From NCBI GenBank assembly GCA_032622095.1, contig CP136064.1, positions 45,521,573 to 45,585,572 on the forward strand: a DNA stretch of 64,000 bases, in the 5' to 3' direction. The position numbers were made by a program, and so were the translations under genes. A model generated the notes under the pieces. That model was not told the origin of the DNA and searched no databases. It saw nothing but the letters and a program-made list of their open reading frames with translations. Below are positions 11,134-24,299 of the stretch, piece by piece. Positions within the stretch are counted from its first letter, which is position 1, and each line of letters begins with the position of its first letter. The DNA is from Siphonodentalium dalli (lineage: Eukaryota; Mollusca; Scaphopoda; Gadilida; Siphonodentaliidae).

Positions 11134-11806
11134 GTAAGTACAGGTGTATGATTATATGGCATATGTGTATTCACCCGGTCTGGCTCATGTGTAGATCTAA
11201 CTATATAGTCAGATTTGCACATAATGTGCAAATCGGGCTATATCAGTTTATAATCAAAGTTTATAAGTACAAAGATCATTGCTATTTATGTCACCTAATG
11301 TTTGATTTCAATATGTTGATATGAGTATATTCAATATTTTCCAACAGGAACAGGCAGGAATAATTCTTTTAACCGAAAATTACCGTTTACTATGAGACAA
11401 TTTTGTAAATCTACTTCAAACATCATTATGATCATAAAATCACTTTATTTTGGAAACCGATTTTCCCCAGCATCAACTGTTGTCAAAAGAATGAGAAATA
11501 ACCAATTTGATTTCTGAATATACATAACATCTGGCGTATGTGTTATTTGGGAATATGATAGAAAGTAAGAAGTTTGTGATTGAGATAATATTTAGTGAAG
11601 ATGAATGACAAAATAAATGAAACAGCAGAAACACACATGTAAAACATAAAAATAACTGTACTTCGTATGGTACATACATAGCATATGAAATATTTAAGGA
11701 AATTTTTTATTCCCTAGCTGATCGTCAATCCTTGATTGTTATTTAAAATAATGGAAAATAGTGAACCCATAATAACAGTGTATATATTACGGTATATATT
11801 ACTTAC

Positions 11807-12020
11807 AAGGATCATGTTTGCTCATATAATCATCCTCGGTGAAGTGTGCTGCACAAACGACACTAAAACTACTGGGTTTCCACTCTCCATTTCGGCCATC
11901 GCTTCGTCGAATGGCTACTGTCCATTTTTTTCGTAACTCTTTTGCCGCTTCGTCGTCACCTTTCGGGAATACGTGTCCACCCCGATTGTTACAATACATT
12001 GCACAACATTGTGACGGCAT
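11807..12020 (-). CDS. THAP-domain protein, first exon only
   Basis: An ATG-initiated exon of about 71 residues encodes a THAP zinc finger: CCAMYC near the start, VFPK, KKWTVAI, a W-x-P and VVCAAHF, giving the C2CH pattern and the conserved Phe, Pro and Trp. It ends at a consensus donor, CTT|GTAAGT, at 11807/11806. THAP domains are sequence-specific DNA-binding modules in host regulators and in P-element-type transposases. No further exon is visible downstream on this strand, so this is a fragment or the 5' end of a gene whose rest is lost. It lies antisense inside the large LTR element. Confidence 0.7.
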
Positions 12021-12059
12021 TGTTATTAGTTGGGTGATGAAGAATTAAAAGAATAACGA

Positions 12060-15000
12060 TCCGAACAATTCAATAGACATAATGAGACAGACTGACAGAT
12101 GGCTAGCGAAAATAAGCTTGTTTACTTCTAACCGGAAATGGACATGGCGGATATAGCCACCTGGTCGCCGATGTCGATAAAGGGACGCAATCACAAAACA
12201 GTACCCCATTAAACCCAAATAGACATGTAATATATCCTTCGGTAACGACTGACACTTAGCTCTTTGACCAATTCATTATTCACGGCTCATGCCATTCTGT
12301 CAATCACTGCTTCTGCCACCTGCCATCTCCGCATCTATAATATTGATGGATGTTCCATATGGCAAACTCCTGTTCGGCTGAAGTCATAACTTCCAAAGTA
12401 TATAGAGACAAATATCTGATTTTGAATTCTGAATGATCTACTATCACTTACAATATTATATATCCGCATTCGCGATATGCTTTCAATTCGAGTATATATA
12501 TATATATACATATATCGTGAAAATTATGGAAATCAGGAACTCAGTTACGTCTTCATTGCTTCAAATATGCTTGACTCAATAATATAATCAGCGACATAGC
12601 ACACGCACGGCCGCAAAGCACACGCACATATATATCAAGCACAGTCCCGTATCCATCTAGATGCCTCATCTATACATATCCCCGACCCGAAAATTAAGTA
12701 TTAACCCACCCCCCCCCCCTTCGCTCGGCCAGCACACACATCACCATTCTTATAAATTACTCAATTAAAATGACCCTCGATGGCGAAATCATTTGTGCTA
12801 GTTTTTCGCTGACATATAAAGTTGCGTCCCCAATCGTAATGTGAATATTTACTATTGATCATAGTTAAATTTTCCCCAAACTTAGTAGAAAGCTACATTA
12901 CCCAGGTTGGCATAGCACCTGAGTACTAACTTATCAGTTTCATGCTCTCCATAAAGTCCATAATACGTATATTTAAAATCAAAATTACTTGATATTCATT
13001 AACTAAGTTATTAGTTTATCGCACGGCGCCTATCACGCGCAATTGCATTCAATTGAGAGAGCCCCCCCCCATAAAACCAGCCCATCTCATACATAATAGA
13101 ATAGGAGAAACCTAAGGCAAGCTAACCCATCAAATTCTGCCTACAAGAAATCACCAAAAACAAAAATTTATTTCACTGCTCGCATAAATGTTTATATATA
13201 TAAAGCCTGACACACTAATTATCTATCATTCGTTCCGTACGCTTTTCTCCCTCGTCATATACAGGGACCCGGCCAATTTAACATGCCGATGCTTTCAAGT
13301 ATCATATTTCTCATTACATTCATAGCAATTAGTTACAAGTGCTAAATGGGTCTCACACAATCATGCAGAGAATACGTTCGAAACTCGGCTTCATTTGATG
13401 CCAATGCAATCACGTGTTACCCATCAATTCACCACCAGGCTCCGTTTATGTCAGCGATTCGCTTCGAATGCTAAAGTGGTTACCCACAGAAAGACTGTAC
13501 GATACAAACCCATAATGGCAGATCACGTGATCAATGCCATACTCCACATGTCTATTTAAAAATTTAGTTTATTGGAAATTACCCATTATAATTCAAGAAT
13601 AGATACATTAACCCAAACGTTACCGTCTTCATACCCGAGGAATAATTGTAAAATCACATGGAAATTAATATTGATTCCCAAAATGGCTTACCCGATTTTA
13701 TATTAATTAATTAACCCTTTAACACTAGCATTTTTTTAAATCACAAATATACAGGAAAACAAATAAAACTTTTAAACAAACATTAGCTAACTTAATGAAA
13801 CTAACTAACCAGATACTGTTAGTCCTCAAAATATCTTCTATACGCTGTACCTACGAGTATAGGACATTCATTAATGTGCACTGAGACGACATTTGCTCTT
13901 AAAAGCAATATCAAGGTCATTTATGTAGTGATCTATAGTTGTCTATATCAGTTAATGTTGCAATCCTGGGAAGAGTACCATAAGTCATGCATGTACAATA
14001 GTACTTATAATCGTATAATTATCCTATTGCAATCATATAAATTTATATCCATCAATGTGTGCTAAATGTTATTATATTTTATAGAGACAGAGCAACAATT
14101 CAATAATTCATTTATATTATTCATAAATATCTTCATAACTGACCAACCCGTGAATCAAACGGTTGGATACATGTATACACGAAGTTAAGAGTGTATACTC
14201 CACATATAATGGTAATATATACACGCCAACAATTTATTGGCATTAATGACATATTCATAACTGATCAACCCCTTAATCAAACCATGAACGCAAATATACA
14301 TCGCTGATAAAACGGTTATAATATATGTATACACTAAGGCATAGTGTCTACTCACATATCACATTGACATATTTAATAATTGAAGAGTATAGAGTACTCA
14401 TCTTCATGATAACAAAACTCGTTCTCATGATTATTAGGTCAATGCAATACGAGCGCATAATTTAAGCCAGTCAAATGTCTGACAAATTGCTCGTGTAAAT
14501 ATATATATACTGATTGTGCTAAGGCACGACACACGATACCTTTACTCCCAAATGTTCGAATAATAAAATAACAATAACGGTAGGATTATACACCTACCTC
14601 AAATCACTGCATCTCACCAACCGTTCGCTAAAGCATTACCGCACCCCCCCCCCCTTACGCCGATAATCGCTAAATTATGATTTCATTAGAAATCAATTCA
14701 TAAGCGACGAATTATGCCCAAAACGAGACTACAAAAATGTCAGACACAAGTACACAATCATACGATGTGCACCAGTTAACTACATACACTGGACACTCTC
14801 AACCACCCATGAAAACACTTCCTATGCACCTAACGTGCTAATAATCACATGTTCACCCAATGTTGCCAATCAAACCCCATATCTAATAATCCTTAGTTAC
14901 ATATCTCAGTATGTGCACGCCTCCCCAAACACACAAATGACAATTATCCAACGAACTTACCGCCACAAAACGCTCTTTATTATAGAGCGATTGGTACATA

Positions 15001-15920
15001 AACCACGGCATATCTCACATCAACAACACTTTCCCAAATCCCTACCTCATTTTACGGACATTTGTCCGACCTTATTTGAGGTCATGCCACCATAAAACTG
15101 CCACTAAACGCCTTTTATTATATGGCGTGTGGAATATTAACCACGGCATGCATCACCCAGATATTCAGTATTTCCCAATCAGAATATGAAAGTCACCATT
15201 ACACTCCCCCCGCCCCCACACCCCTTTCACCCGCTCTCAAAAATATATACCACACCAATCGCCAAACATAATCTATACATAGGCTATAAATATATATGAA
15301 TACTTCCAAAAAATTTCGAACCATCTTTAATATCACTCGTACAAATATCTCTTTGAAGCGTTTACATATAATATGTACTTATAAATTACAAAACACTGAC
15401 CATCATTCAAGAATCAAATAATAAACCAATAATAGCAAGCCCAGTGTACACGAGACGTCTGAGTACTCATGGAATTTCGCATCAGATAAAGCCCAGAAGG
15501 TGTTATATTCAATATTAAGAGATTGATCACCTCTTAAATCAAGAACACGCATAGAAACAGCGACATGCGAAAAACTTGCTCATCTCAACCAAAAATAAAT
15601 ACAATAAAAAATATGTTACACCAGGTATCATATCAATAAATAGGAATCTTGCAACATAAACTAATAACATAAACAAACATTATCCAGAAACTTTATATGC
15701 CTCACAACATACCAAAATTATCCATAATTATTCATTAAACTCAAATAACCCTATCCAGATTAAACAATTAACCAAGGTTCGCAAACCTCACAAGTGTATC
15801 ATAATGTCAAACTCAAGCGACCCACATAAACCAATCATTATGACAAGAACACCGATATAGGTTAACCTTCCATAACGATTTAGTACGCTCACCACACCCC
15901 TTTCCCCCACACACCACATA
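12060..15920. other. Noncoding interior of the LTR element, C-rich strand
   Basis: No coding sequence is supported. The plus strand is strongly C over G and A over T, with C runs at about 12709-12719, 13063-13070 and 14645-14655 and a short TA repeat at about 12493. The asymmetry continues to about 17.9 kb and matches 4.4-5.5 kb, supporting one original element. Confidence 0.6.
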
Positions 15921-15929
15921 TAATGAGAT

Positions 15930-16510
15930 ACAATTCCCCATCCAATTCCCACAACACCCGAACGCCCTTCCACAAGAAAATCTCCAAATATAACGTACAT
16001 GTTAACGGCCAATCAAGGCCTAATTAACTTAACATGTAACCTATAACACACGACAAACGTGTGTACACAGTTACCCATCAAATCCTCATATACCATTCCC
16101 CATTCAATTCCCATAACACCCGAACGCCCTTCCACAAGAAAATCTCAAAATATAACGTACATGTTAACGGCCAATCAAGGCCTAATTAACTTAACATGTA
16201 ACCTATAACACACGACAAACGTGTGTACACAGTTACCCATCAAATCCTCATATACCATTCCCATTCAATTCCCATAACACCCGACCGCCCTTCCACAAGA
16301 AAATCTCCAAATATAACGTACATGTTAACGGCCAATCAAGGCCTAATTAACTTAACATGTAACCTATAACACACGACAAACGTGTGTACACAGTTACCCA
16401 TCAAATCCTCATATACCATTCCCCATCCAATTCCTATGACACCCGAACGCCCTTCCACAAGAAAATCTCCAAATACAACGTACATGTTAACGGCCAATCA
16501 AGGCCCAGTT
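15930..16510. repeat. 161-bp tandem repeat, about 3.5 copies
   Basis: The unit beginning TTACCCATCAAATCC recurs at 16071, 16233 and 16394 (period 161-162), with a partial first copy starting near 15930. Each unit holds ACATGTTAA...TTAACATGT, an imperfect hairpin around GGCCAATCAAGGCC. The copies are nearly identical, so the expansion is recent. Confidence 0.9.
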
Positions 16511-18015
16511 AACTTAACACAGTGCACAATCGTGCATAAAAATCCTAGATATATGTACAGAGCTAACTGAAGCTCACTCTTACAAACATGTAACGCGCAA
16601 TACACGGACCACACATGCATCTATATCGTGCATAAAAATATAAAAAAAATACAATACACGTGAACACGAAATTCACGTACAAACTTCACCCAATCCCGCC
16701 GCTTACCAAAATGTGCATGTACAGTGCCAAAATAGGCTCACCATGTGCACTTTATCCCAAACGACACAAATATTGTCTGTCCTTAGGCAATATTGATCAT
16801 ATTCTTCCCTACCCCATATATCATTGTCATATATACTTGCCAATGATTAACTGTCATTAATAACATATTCATATAGGCCCTATATCGGATCCTATAACTC
16901 AAATTAACCACATGTCCAACATCAGTTCATACCACCATTATTATTCATTAAGGCGAAACGATGTATAGAACCCAAGTATAAAGAAGCTTCAAGTTTCTTC
17001 ATCCAAATCCCACACGCGTACAATCATCAAGTTGTTCCACTAGGACAACGGAATACAAATTTCCGATATAATTTGTCCAGGAACAAAATATCACGTCAGG
17101 AACACATTTTGTTCAAATATATCAATACAACTAAATAGGGACATACAATTACCATTCATATACAATGCTACCGATGTAGATCACCATGCAATGATAATAT
17201 TTTTTATTTATATAAAGGCATACCCCGCTGTACATATAAACACACGCAACTTCACCTATACAGCCAGACTTATATGACTCATCACACATGGGTTCGATAA
17301 GACTAAAGGACGCGACATTCGTATCTAATATTAATAAAATTGAAAGCTACTAGCAAATGCCAATTAGTTCGGCTATCGTCGATATGATATATGTCAAACA
17401 CACGCGCTCCAAATTTATTTAATTATATATATACTTATATACTTCACCACATAATTTTCCATAAGGGCCATATTTCTACCCCAACTATATATCGTTACTG
17501 CGAAAATGTCTGAACAGCTGCAATAAAGCAACGCTATTATGACACGATAGGCTGTGAAATATAAGCATCACTATTAATTAGCCAAATATATCAAAGTCGC
17601 TTTCACCTGTCAAGAAACAGATCAATTAACATGCCACGAGCACCATCTCATAAACACACGTGTTCTCATCAGACAAGATAAATCACCAAACCAATACGCT
17701 ACACTCCAGCCAAAAGGTCAACTTGACCCCAACACTTTCATATCTAAAATTATAAATATGTGCAAACATTTACAGCAATGGTAAAAACGAATGGTCTCTC
17801 ATCATAATTGATTTCACCATTTTATTATTGAATGCATTGTTATTATATGTACGTCTATTACCAATCTGCTATATGTTACTTATAACTATGTATATATCAT
17901 TGTCCTTCAATCAAGCTAATCAGATCAACATATCATACACCCCCATTATGTCCCTTCTTTTGATAGAACTAAAGATTTTCAACTAAGCCAAAAATCTTCC
18001 GTGGTATGGGAGGTA

Positions 18016-18451
18016 TGTGACATAACTACATAATGCCCCATTATATTCCCATAACTTGATTCAAGGACATATATACCCCAAACTCGAATATCCGTGTTCG
18101 GTTCCTTAAGGAAAGAAACCTCACACGTCTTACTCCCTAACAAGACCTACACACAATGAAGAAGGCTCCCCAAATATGGTCATAGGAAATGACCATAACA
18201 GCGGGACCAATCCCGATGTGTATTACCAAACACCTCATTATGTATTCACCCAAATGGTATATAAGTAAATACAATTCCCCAAGATATCATGCTTTTCCTA
18301 TTCCACTTCCGAGTCTCTAATACGTAGAGGCTCGACTATTCTAACACTAGGATCATCGATTGTCACATTTGTATACACTGCTTGTATATTATTCACGACG
18401 TAATAAAGACTTGTACCTATATATATATATATATGTGTCCATTACCTCACA
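18016..18451 (+). repeat. 3' LTR of the large LTR element
   Basis: About 99% identical to 3938-4367, with a longer TA run and AATAAA at about 18402. GGTATGGGAGGTA just upstream is a weak polypurine tract. GAGC at 18452-18455 completes the target duplication. Confidence 0.8.
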
Positions 18452-18455
18452 GAGC

Positions 18456-19715
18456 CAATCAAACTGACACACTGACCCATAAACACAGGCGAAAAGCGGA
18501 CTGGTCTATCAGTGCTTACCGAATAATATTGCTCGAGTTAATTGTTGAAAGGCAATCATCCATGACGGCATGACACCAGATAAAGATCTCTCTTAAATTA
18601 GAATTTAGAATCCATACGACAATCAGGTGATTGTACTAAATCATTTTATCCAAAAGTTGAAAACCGTATAGCTGTATAACCGGATAGCTGTAATTATTAT
18701 CCAGCGAAGTATAAACACTCTATTGTTATCGCTAACCGGCTAAAGCGAATAGGATCTTAGTCGGCTAATGTATAAACACCCCCTTAGAAAAGTCAGAGTT
18801 GTGGTTATTATAAATATGTATTTTTCTACCAAAACGCATTCGGTAAATCCAATTGCTGGCAAACCGTTCACAATTTATGTCAAATTCTTACTACTTGCGA
18901 TGTCATGATAACTACTGAGCCATATGAATTATATAGTTGGTCATGTGTCATCAAAAACATATGTTGTTGTAACTAGGGGTCTGGCAGCCTGAACACATCT
19001 GTATTCAATTAGACGGTATCTATGGACAAAACTTCAGTACAAGATTCATACTGGGTCCCATTAAGATCAATAAGAAAATTCGTTATAAAAAATATGTAAT
19101 TTTTCGACCAAAACGTGATTGGGGAGGGGTAGTTAAAGTTCAGTATCTCGTAAACCATTCAAATTTCTGTTAACTTCATTCTTCTTATGCTTGTCAGATA
19201 ACTACTACAACATATGGATTTGATATTTCGATATTATTGCAATATCCGTTTGAATGATGTTTGAAAAAATAATATTTTGGTGAAAAAGAGCAATTTTTTC
19301 AGCAAAAAAATAAGTGTTTGGGCTCCAAGATGTAGAACAATCTAAATTAACCAACACTTTTTGCATATCAAGTAGAGATATGGTATTATGTAGTAATTCT
19401 AACACCAACAGTGTTGGAAAATTAGGCAAATAAGGGCTCGTTTTACCAAAATGGTTAATTTCTAGAAAAAAGTCACTGGTGGGTATCGTTCATCGTCGAT
19501 TTGACAATGTTTCCACCACCAATTCCGTTATTTTTCACTATCATTTTCGTGAACACAATAAATTTTTCCATCAAAAAAATTTGGTTTCAACTTGTTCTAC
19601 CGTCGGTAGGGGTACCCGACCACTTTTGGCATTTGGCCGCTGCACTGTACTATCTAACTATACGTTTTAAATGTAACATGTATCATCACGCAAAGTTATA
19701 TCTCTGTTTACACAG
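18456..19715. other. Noncoding region with a diverged 240-bp direct repeat
   Basis: No gene is seen. About 18790-18940 and 19060-19210 share ACCAAAACG, a CGTAAACCATTC-like stretch and ATAACTACT...CATATG in the same order, indicating an old tandem duplication. Confidence 0.4.
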
Positions 19716-19913
19716 AAAGGAGCCATTGTGCACGAAATAGGACATTTGCTCGGGTTGGGGCACGAACAGTCTCGAGCAGATCGAGACGACTTCATTCAAA
19801 TACACTACGAGAACATCATATCTGGACGTGAGTGAGCTTTCAGCAAGCATAGTGATTTATCCAGCTTTGGCACACCATACGACTACCACAGTATCATGCA
19901 TTATGGAAGATAT
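19716..19913 (+). pseudogene. Astacin metalloprotease exon with in-frame stop
   Basis: Acceptor TTTACACAG at 19715, then 66 codons, then donor TAT|GTAAGT at 19913. The frame encodes the astacin zinc-binding signature HEIGHLLGLGHEQSR followed by RDDF, and the Met-turn region YDYHSIMHYG. Astacins are secreted zinc endopeptidases. A TGA at 19833-19835, between these motifs, breaks the frame, so either the gene is dead or this is a duplicate exon. A matching later astacin exon lies at 32991. Confidence 0.85.
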
Positions 19914-20150
19914 GTAAGTATATACCAGATAGTTACCACCACACTGAGTCGAGGAATACATTAACTATATCCGACTACACTACACTATATTGTTACTACA
20001 TTATCATGAATTATGAAAAATATGTAAGTACCAGAGAGTGACCACCCCACGAAGTCGAGGAATGCAATAAATGCAAATACGGCTACTACAGTATTATGGT
20101 ATATAATTATGTATAGATACCAGAGAGTGACGGCCCAGGGCTCGCGTTCA
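19885..20150 (+). repeat. Tandem copies of the astacin exon end and donor
   Basis: The segment ACTACCACAGTATCATG...ATATGTAAGTA plus about 70 bp of intron is repeated in degenerate form at about 19995 and 20085 (spacing about 100 bp), each followed by ACCAGAGAGTGAC. The duplication carries the splice donor. Confidence 0.75.
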
Positions 20151-21129
20151 TCAGCTGGGTGTTAATATATATGATATCTCACGTGACTTTCTCGGATTCT
20201 GATTGGTACGTTGTACGATACTTGTTGCAATATCAGTATATCATTAGATTTATAGGTGAATTATAATGTCGTGTGGCGCTCCCATATTTCCTCTTCACTA
20301 AGTAAGAACTCTTAGACATGATGACGTTACTCTATAAGCTGACGGAAATATAACTAAATGATTCTAGTTATATTTCAAAAATATATGAACAGAACTGTGC
20401 AATTTATGTGAGGCATGCCTTAACTTGTAAATATTCCAACTCAATGGAACCAAAATTGTCAGCCAAAAGATGGCGGCCAAATTATGGAAAATAGAAGATA
20501 TTGCCCCAGCGCGCCCTGCAATCACTTACAAGTTGTGGTTGATGAATAAAATAGACTAATTTGCCTTTTATACACTGAATACTAACATTGCTGATGCACC
20601 TTGGTTAATAGATTCTATTGTAACCACTGACATTACAGAACTATTGTATTTTTCTCTAACAAACGTGACTTCAAAATTGGTGACTTCAAAAGGTGTTTAT
20701 TGTTTTTGAGCTGTCTTAAATGTGTCACAATGATGTGTTTTTAGAAAAATTACTCAAGATGACTTGCTAAATGGCAACCAATTTGGTAAAATGCACATGT
20801 ATCCCGAACATTATTCTCTGCTGTTCTGAAAAGGTAGCAAATTGCAACTCGCTTGGTTATTAAACATGTCACTTAATCCCATGACAACTGAATGTTCTAT
20901 TCTGATTGTCACAGTATCTTAATTACGAGGCATAGCAAATTCATTTCAAATGATGCAGTATGGAATTTTGCCGAAAACTTCTTTTGGTATTCTGGCCATG
21001 TTTTTGAACGGAATGGGCAGAACTTTAAAAAGGAACTGAGAGGGGCTATAATAATGTGGCTACTCTGGCCCATTAGCATAAACATTGATCAACTTAATAC
21101 AGTGTGTAAGTCGTAGATGGCAGTCAGGC

Positions 21130-21695
21130 AGTGCCCGTACAGCCATATGTGAGGTGAATGGGTATACAGAGAGTTAATGCATGTTTATGAATTATGTGAA
21201 TAGGTATACAAGGAGTGACTATATGGTGATGGGTGTCCATGGTGGCATGGATAGGTATACAATACAAGGAATGTGGCGAATATGTATACTGGGTCACTGT
21301 GTGGGTAATGGTGAGGTGAATATGTATACAATGAGTGACTGTATGATCACGAATGAGGTGAATATGTATACAGTGAACGGCTATATGGTCATGGGTCAGG
21401 CGTAGGAGTATACCTGGTGTGCCTGTATGGTGGCTCATTGCTGTATGGTCATCTGTGGGGTGTACGGGCATACCCAATTGTGGCTGCATGGTCATGTGTG
21501 ATGTATTTGTGCATAAAGCGATTTGGTATATGGCGATTTGTGAGGTGTATATGTATACATGGAGTGACTCTGTGGTCGTGGGTGGGGTGTATATGTACAT
21601 CTTGATTCTTGAGTGGCCATATGACCATGGGTGTCGCAAATAGGCATACATGGAGTGACCATATGACCAATGGTGAGGTGAATAGTTGATGTAAA
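21130..21695. repeat. Minisatellite block, unit about 45-50 bp
   Basis: Degenerate repeats of GTGAGGTGAATATGTATAC...GAGTGACTATATGGTCATGG. Several frames stay open across it only because of the repeats, so long ORFs here are not genes. Confidence 0.85.
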
Positions 21696-21969
21696 CATAT
21701 TTATTTGCATCCATAATTAAATGCAAGGGATTGAGGCACAAGTTACAAAACTTATCTTGGCCTCGCTCCCGACAATAATACAAAGAACATGATATTTACA
21801 TAAGTATAATATAAGGTATGATCCACTTGTATAAGAATTAGTATACAATATATATGGAATTATGATACAACAGATGTATATACACGATGGCGTCGGGTCC
21901 ATCACTGTGCGTCCGGGGGGGGTCCTGCTATAGTCTGTGCTACTTTATGATCTTTAACGGTAATGCAGC

Positions 21970-24299
21970 CTAGTCGCTGATGTCAAAACGGCAGGTTGAA
22001 GTTATGTAAGTTTGAACAAAATTGAATAACTTTCTATTTAAATTGTCATTTAGTGAGATCTCACCAATAAGTAGCTTTCCGACAGTGATATTTGACATAC
22101 CTAAACCTGTTAGATTATTTGCTAGAGTAATTCTATGACGTGTGTACAGCCCGCAATTAAAGAAATAATGACTTGCATCTTCAACTGGATGTCCACATCG
22201 GCAACTTGGATTGTCACTAATAAAGTTGCAAAATTTGTCAGCATTTAGGTCGCTACAAAAGTTACGGAGCTTACAGTGGATTATGTTCAGTCGTCGTTTT
22301 CCTATATTGAAATGATCAGGGGGTTTCAGTACTATATTTGTTGATGCTAATTTTGTTTTGAAAACGTTTAGTGAGCAACTAGTTCTTACTTCTTTGGGGA
22401 GTTCGTTCCAGTCCTTAGTTGATCGCGGGAAGAATGAATTATTAAAATGTTTAGTCCTCCATTGATATGGCGGGAAAGGGATATTGTTTCTTAATCTATT
22501 GGTCGTTTCTGGGCGGGTTGGCAAGAGATCAGTCAAATAGCTTGGGGTTTTATGGTTTACTATCCTATACATGGTATGCAATCTGTGATATTTTCGTCTG
22601 TCCGTCAATGTTCTCCAACCTAATTCGCATAATAGTTTATCTTGTGTGACTGATCGGGTAAGTCCAGTGATTAAACGGGCAGCATCGGCGTGTACTCTGT
22701 CTAACTTGATCAAAAGGTTTGCAGGGGCCGAGTCCCAGACTACATCGGCGTAGTCCATAAGGGGCAGTATATATGATCGGTATATTATTTCCAGTGTGTT
22801 TCGATTAAGCATAAACTTCAACTTTCTCAAGTAAGCGAGGCGTCCGTAAAGCTTCTTCAACATTTCATCAATTTGTCGGTTCCAGTCCATATCACTTTGA
22901 ATGAATAACCCGAGATGTTTATAAGACTCTACTTGACTTATACTGTTACCGTTTAGTGAGAGAGCTATATTGGGGTGATTTCCTGAATATGAAAAGGTAA
23001 CAGACTTAGTCTTAGTACCGTTAAATTTAACTAACCATTGATCAGACCATGAGTCAATTTTTATTAGATCACGATTCATCTCTCTTTCAAGATCGAGAAC
23101 ACTTATATTCGATTCCGTGAGGCATGTGTCGTCGGCATATAGTCGTGCGAAAGAATGGAGGGTTTCAGATAGATCATTTATGTATACCAAGAATAGGAAA
23201 GGTCCAATAATTGAACCTTGGGGAACTCCTGCATTAATGGTTTTGTAATCTGAAAATTTGCTATTTACTAATACTCGTTGTTTCCTGTTAGACAGATAAT
23301 TTTCTATGAGTTTAATCGGTGACCCTGTGACACCACAACGTTTCAATTTAAATATCAATCCCTCGTGCCAGACTCTCTCGAAGGCCTTGGAAATATCACA
23401 AAAAACAGCACATGTATAAAGATTCTCCTCGAGAGACTGACAGAGGGAGTGATATAATTCTAAGAGTTGGTATGTAGTCGAGTGGCCAGGGAGAAAGCCT
23501 GATTGGAATTCGTACAATTTATCATTATCTCTAATAAATTTCAAAAGGTGTTTAAGTAATATTTTCTCAAAGACTTTTGCAATGGCGGGGAGTAGGGAAA
23601 TTGGTCTATAATTTCCAGGATCAGATCGATCGTCTTTTTTGTGGACAGGTATTACGTTAGCTTTTTTCCAGTCATCTGGGAAAATGCCATCTCTTAGGGA
23701 TTTTTCAAAAATAATTTTCAGGGGGTTTGCAATGACAGCCTTTGTTTCTTTTAACATACGTGGGCTTATTCCGTCATGTCCATGGGCTTTGTTTAACTTT
23801 AAAGAATCAATGGCTTCTAGTATGTCTGCAATTTCAATTTTTATTTCGGAAATAGTTGTTTCTGGTATTATAAGATGCGGAAGAATCGGTTTGATATGTG
23901 GCAATGAAGAATTATCGACAAATGTATCATTCAGTAGGTTTGATTTGAGATAGTCATCTACTACTAAGTTGCAATGTAACCTATTTATAGGCGTTCTAAG
24001 TGGGGGTATCAAATTTGATTTCGTTCTGCCAAGGATGTTATTAACCATTTTCCAGAAATATCTAGGCGAATCAGCAATTTTTAAATTTTCCTGTAAATTT
24101 TTTTCAAATTCTGCTTTGTAATATTTTTTCATGTTATTTATTTTATTTCGCACTTTTTTGAACGCAGCCCAATCCTCGGATGTCCCGGTTCGAATTGCCT
24201 TTTTCCGCAATCTGTCCCGTTTTCTGATTTGTTTTCTTATTTCAGAATTAAACCAGTATTTATCGTTGGGTCTAATTAGGACGCGCCGATTAGGTATAT
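21970..24299 (-). CDS. LINE ORF2, reverse transcriptase part
   Basis: From about 24299 the frame reads through an arginine/lysine-rich linker into a full non-LTR reverse transcriptase. Visible motifs are NYRPISLLPAIAKVFEK, FLPGHST, VFCDISKAFERVWH (motif A), AGVPQGSIIGPFLFLVYIND (motif B) and LYADDT (catalytic), then thumb and a C-terminal CRCG...EDASHYFFNC zinc-like motif, ending at TAG 21970. It is joined to the endonuclease part upstream by a single-base shift in the TATATA run near 24297. It would copy element RNA at a nicked target. Confidence 0.93.

Larger units (their letters stand above)
3938..18451 (+). mobile_element. Large LTR retroelement lacking gag-pol (LARD-like)
   Basis: Two direct repeats of about 430 bp, beginning TGTGACATAAC and ending CCTCACA, bound a 14.5-kb unit. 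Just outside are GAGC at 3934-3937 and GAGC at 18452-18455, a likely 4- or 5-bp target duplication. The LTRs differ at about five bases plus a TA-repeat length change, so insertion is fairly recent. After removing the nested Ty3/gypsy element, about 9.2 kb of internal sequence remains with no gag, protease, RT or integrase. Most of the internal DNA is visibly rich in A and C and poor in G on this strand. Plus orientation is inferred from a TATA box and an AATAAA in the LTR. Confidence 0.75.

Noticed and set aside
21124-21783. 219-codon open frame on the minus strand, and similar long frames at 27.8-28.9 kb
   Set aside because: They run through the minisatellite and contain only its repeated words (IHLT, HDH, VTPCI). 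The open frame is a by-product of the repeat period.
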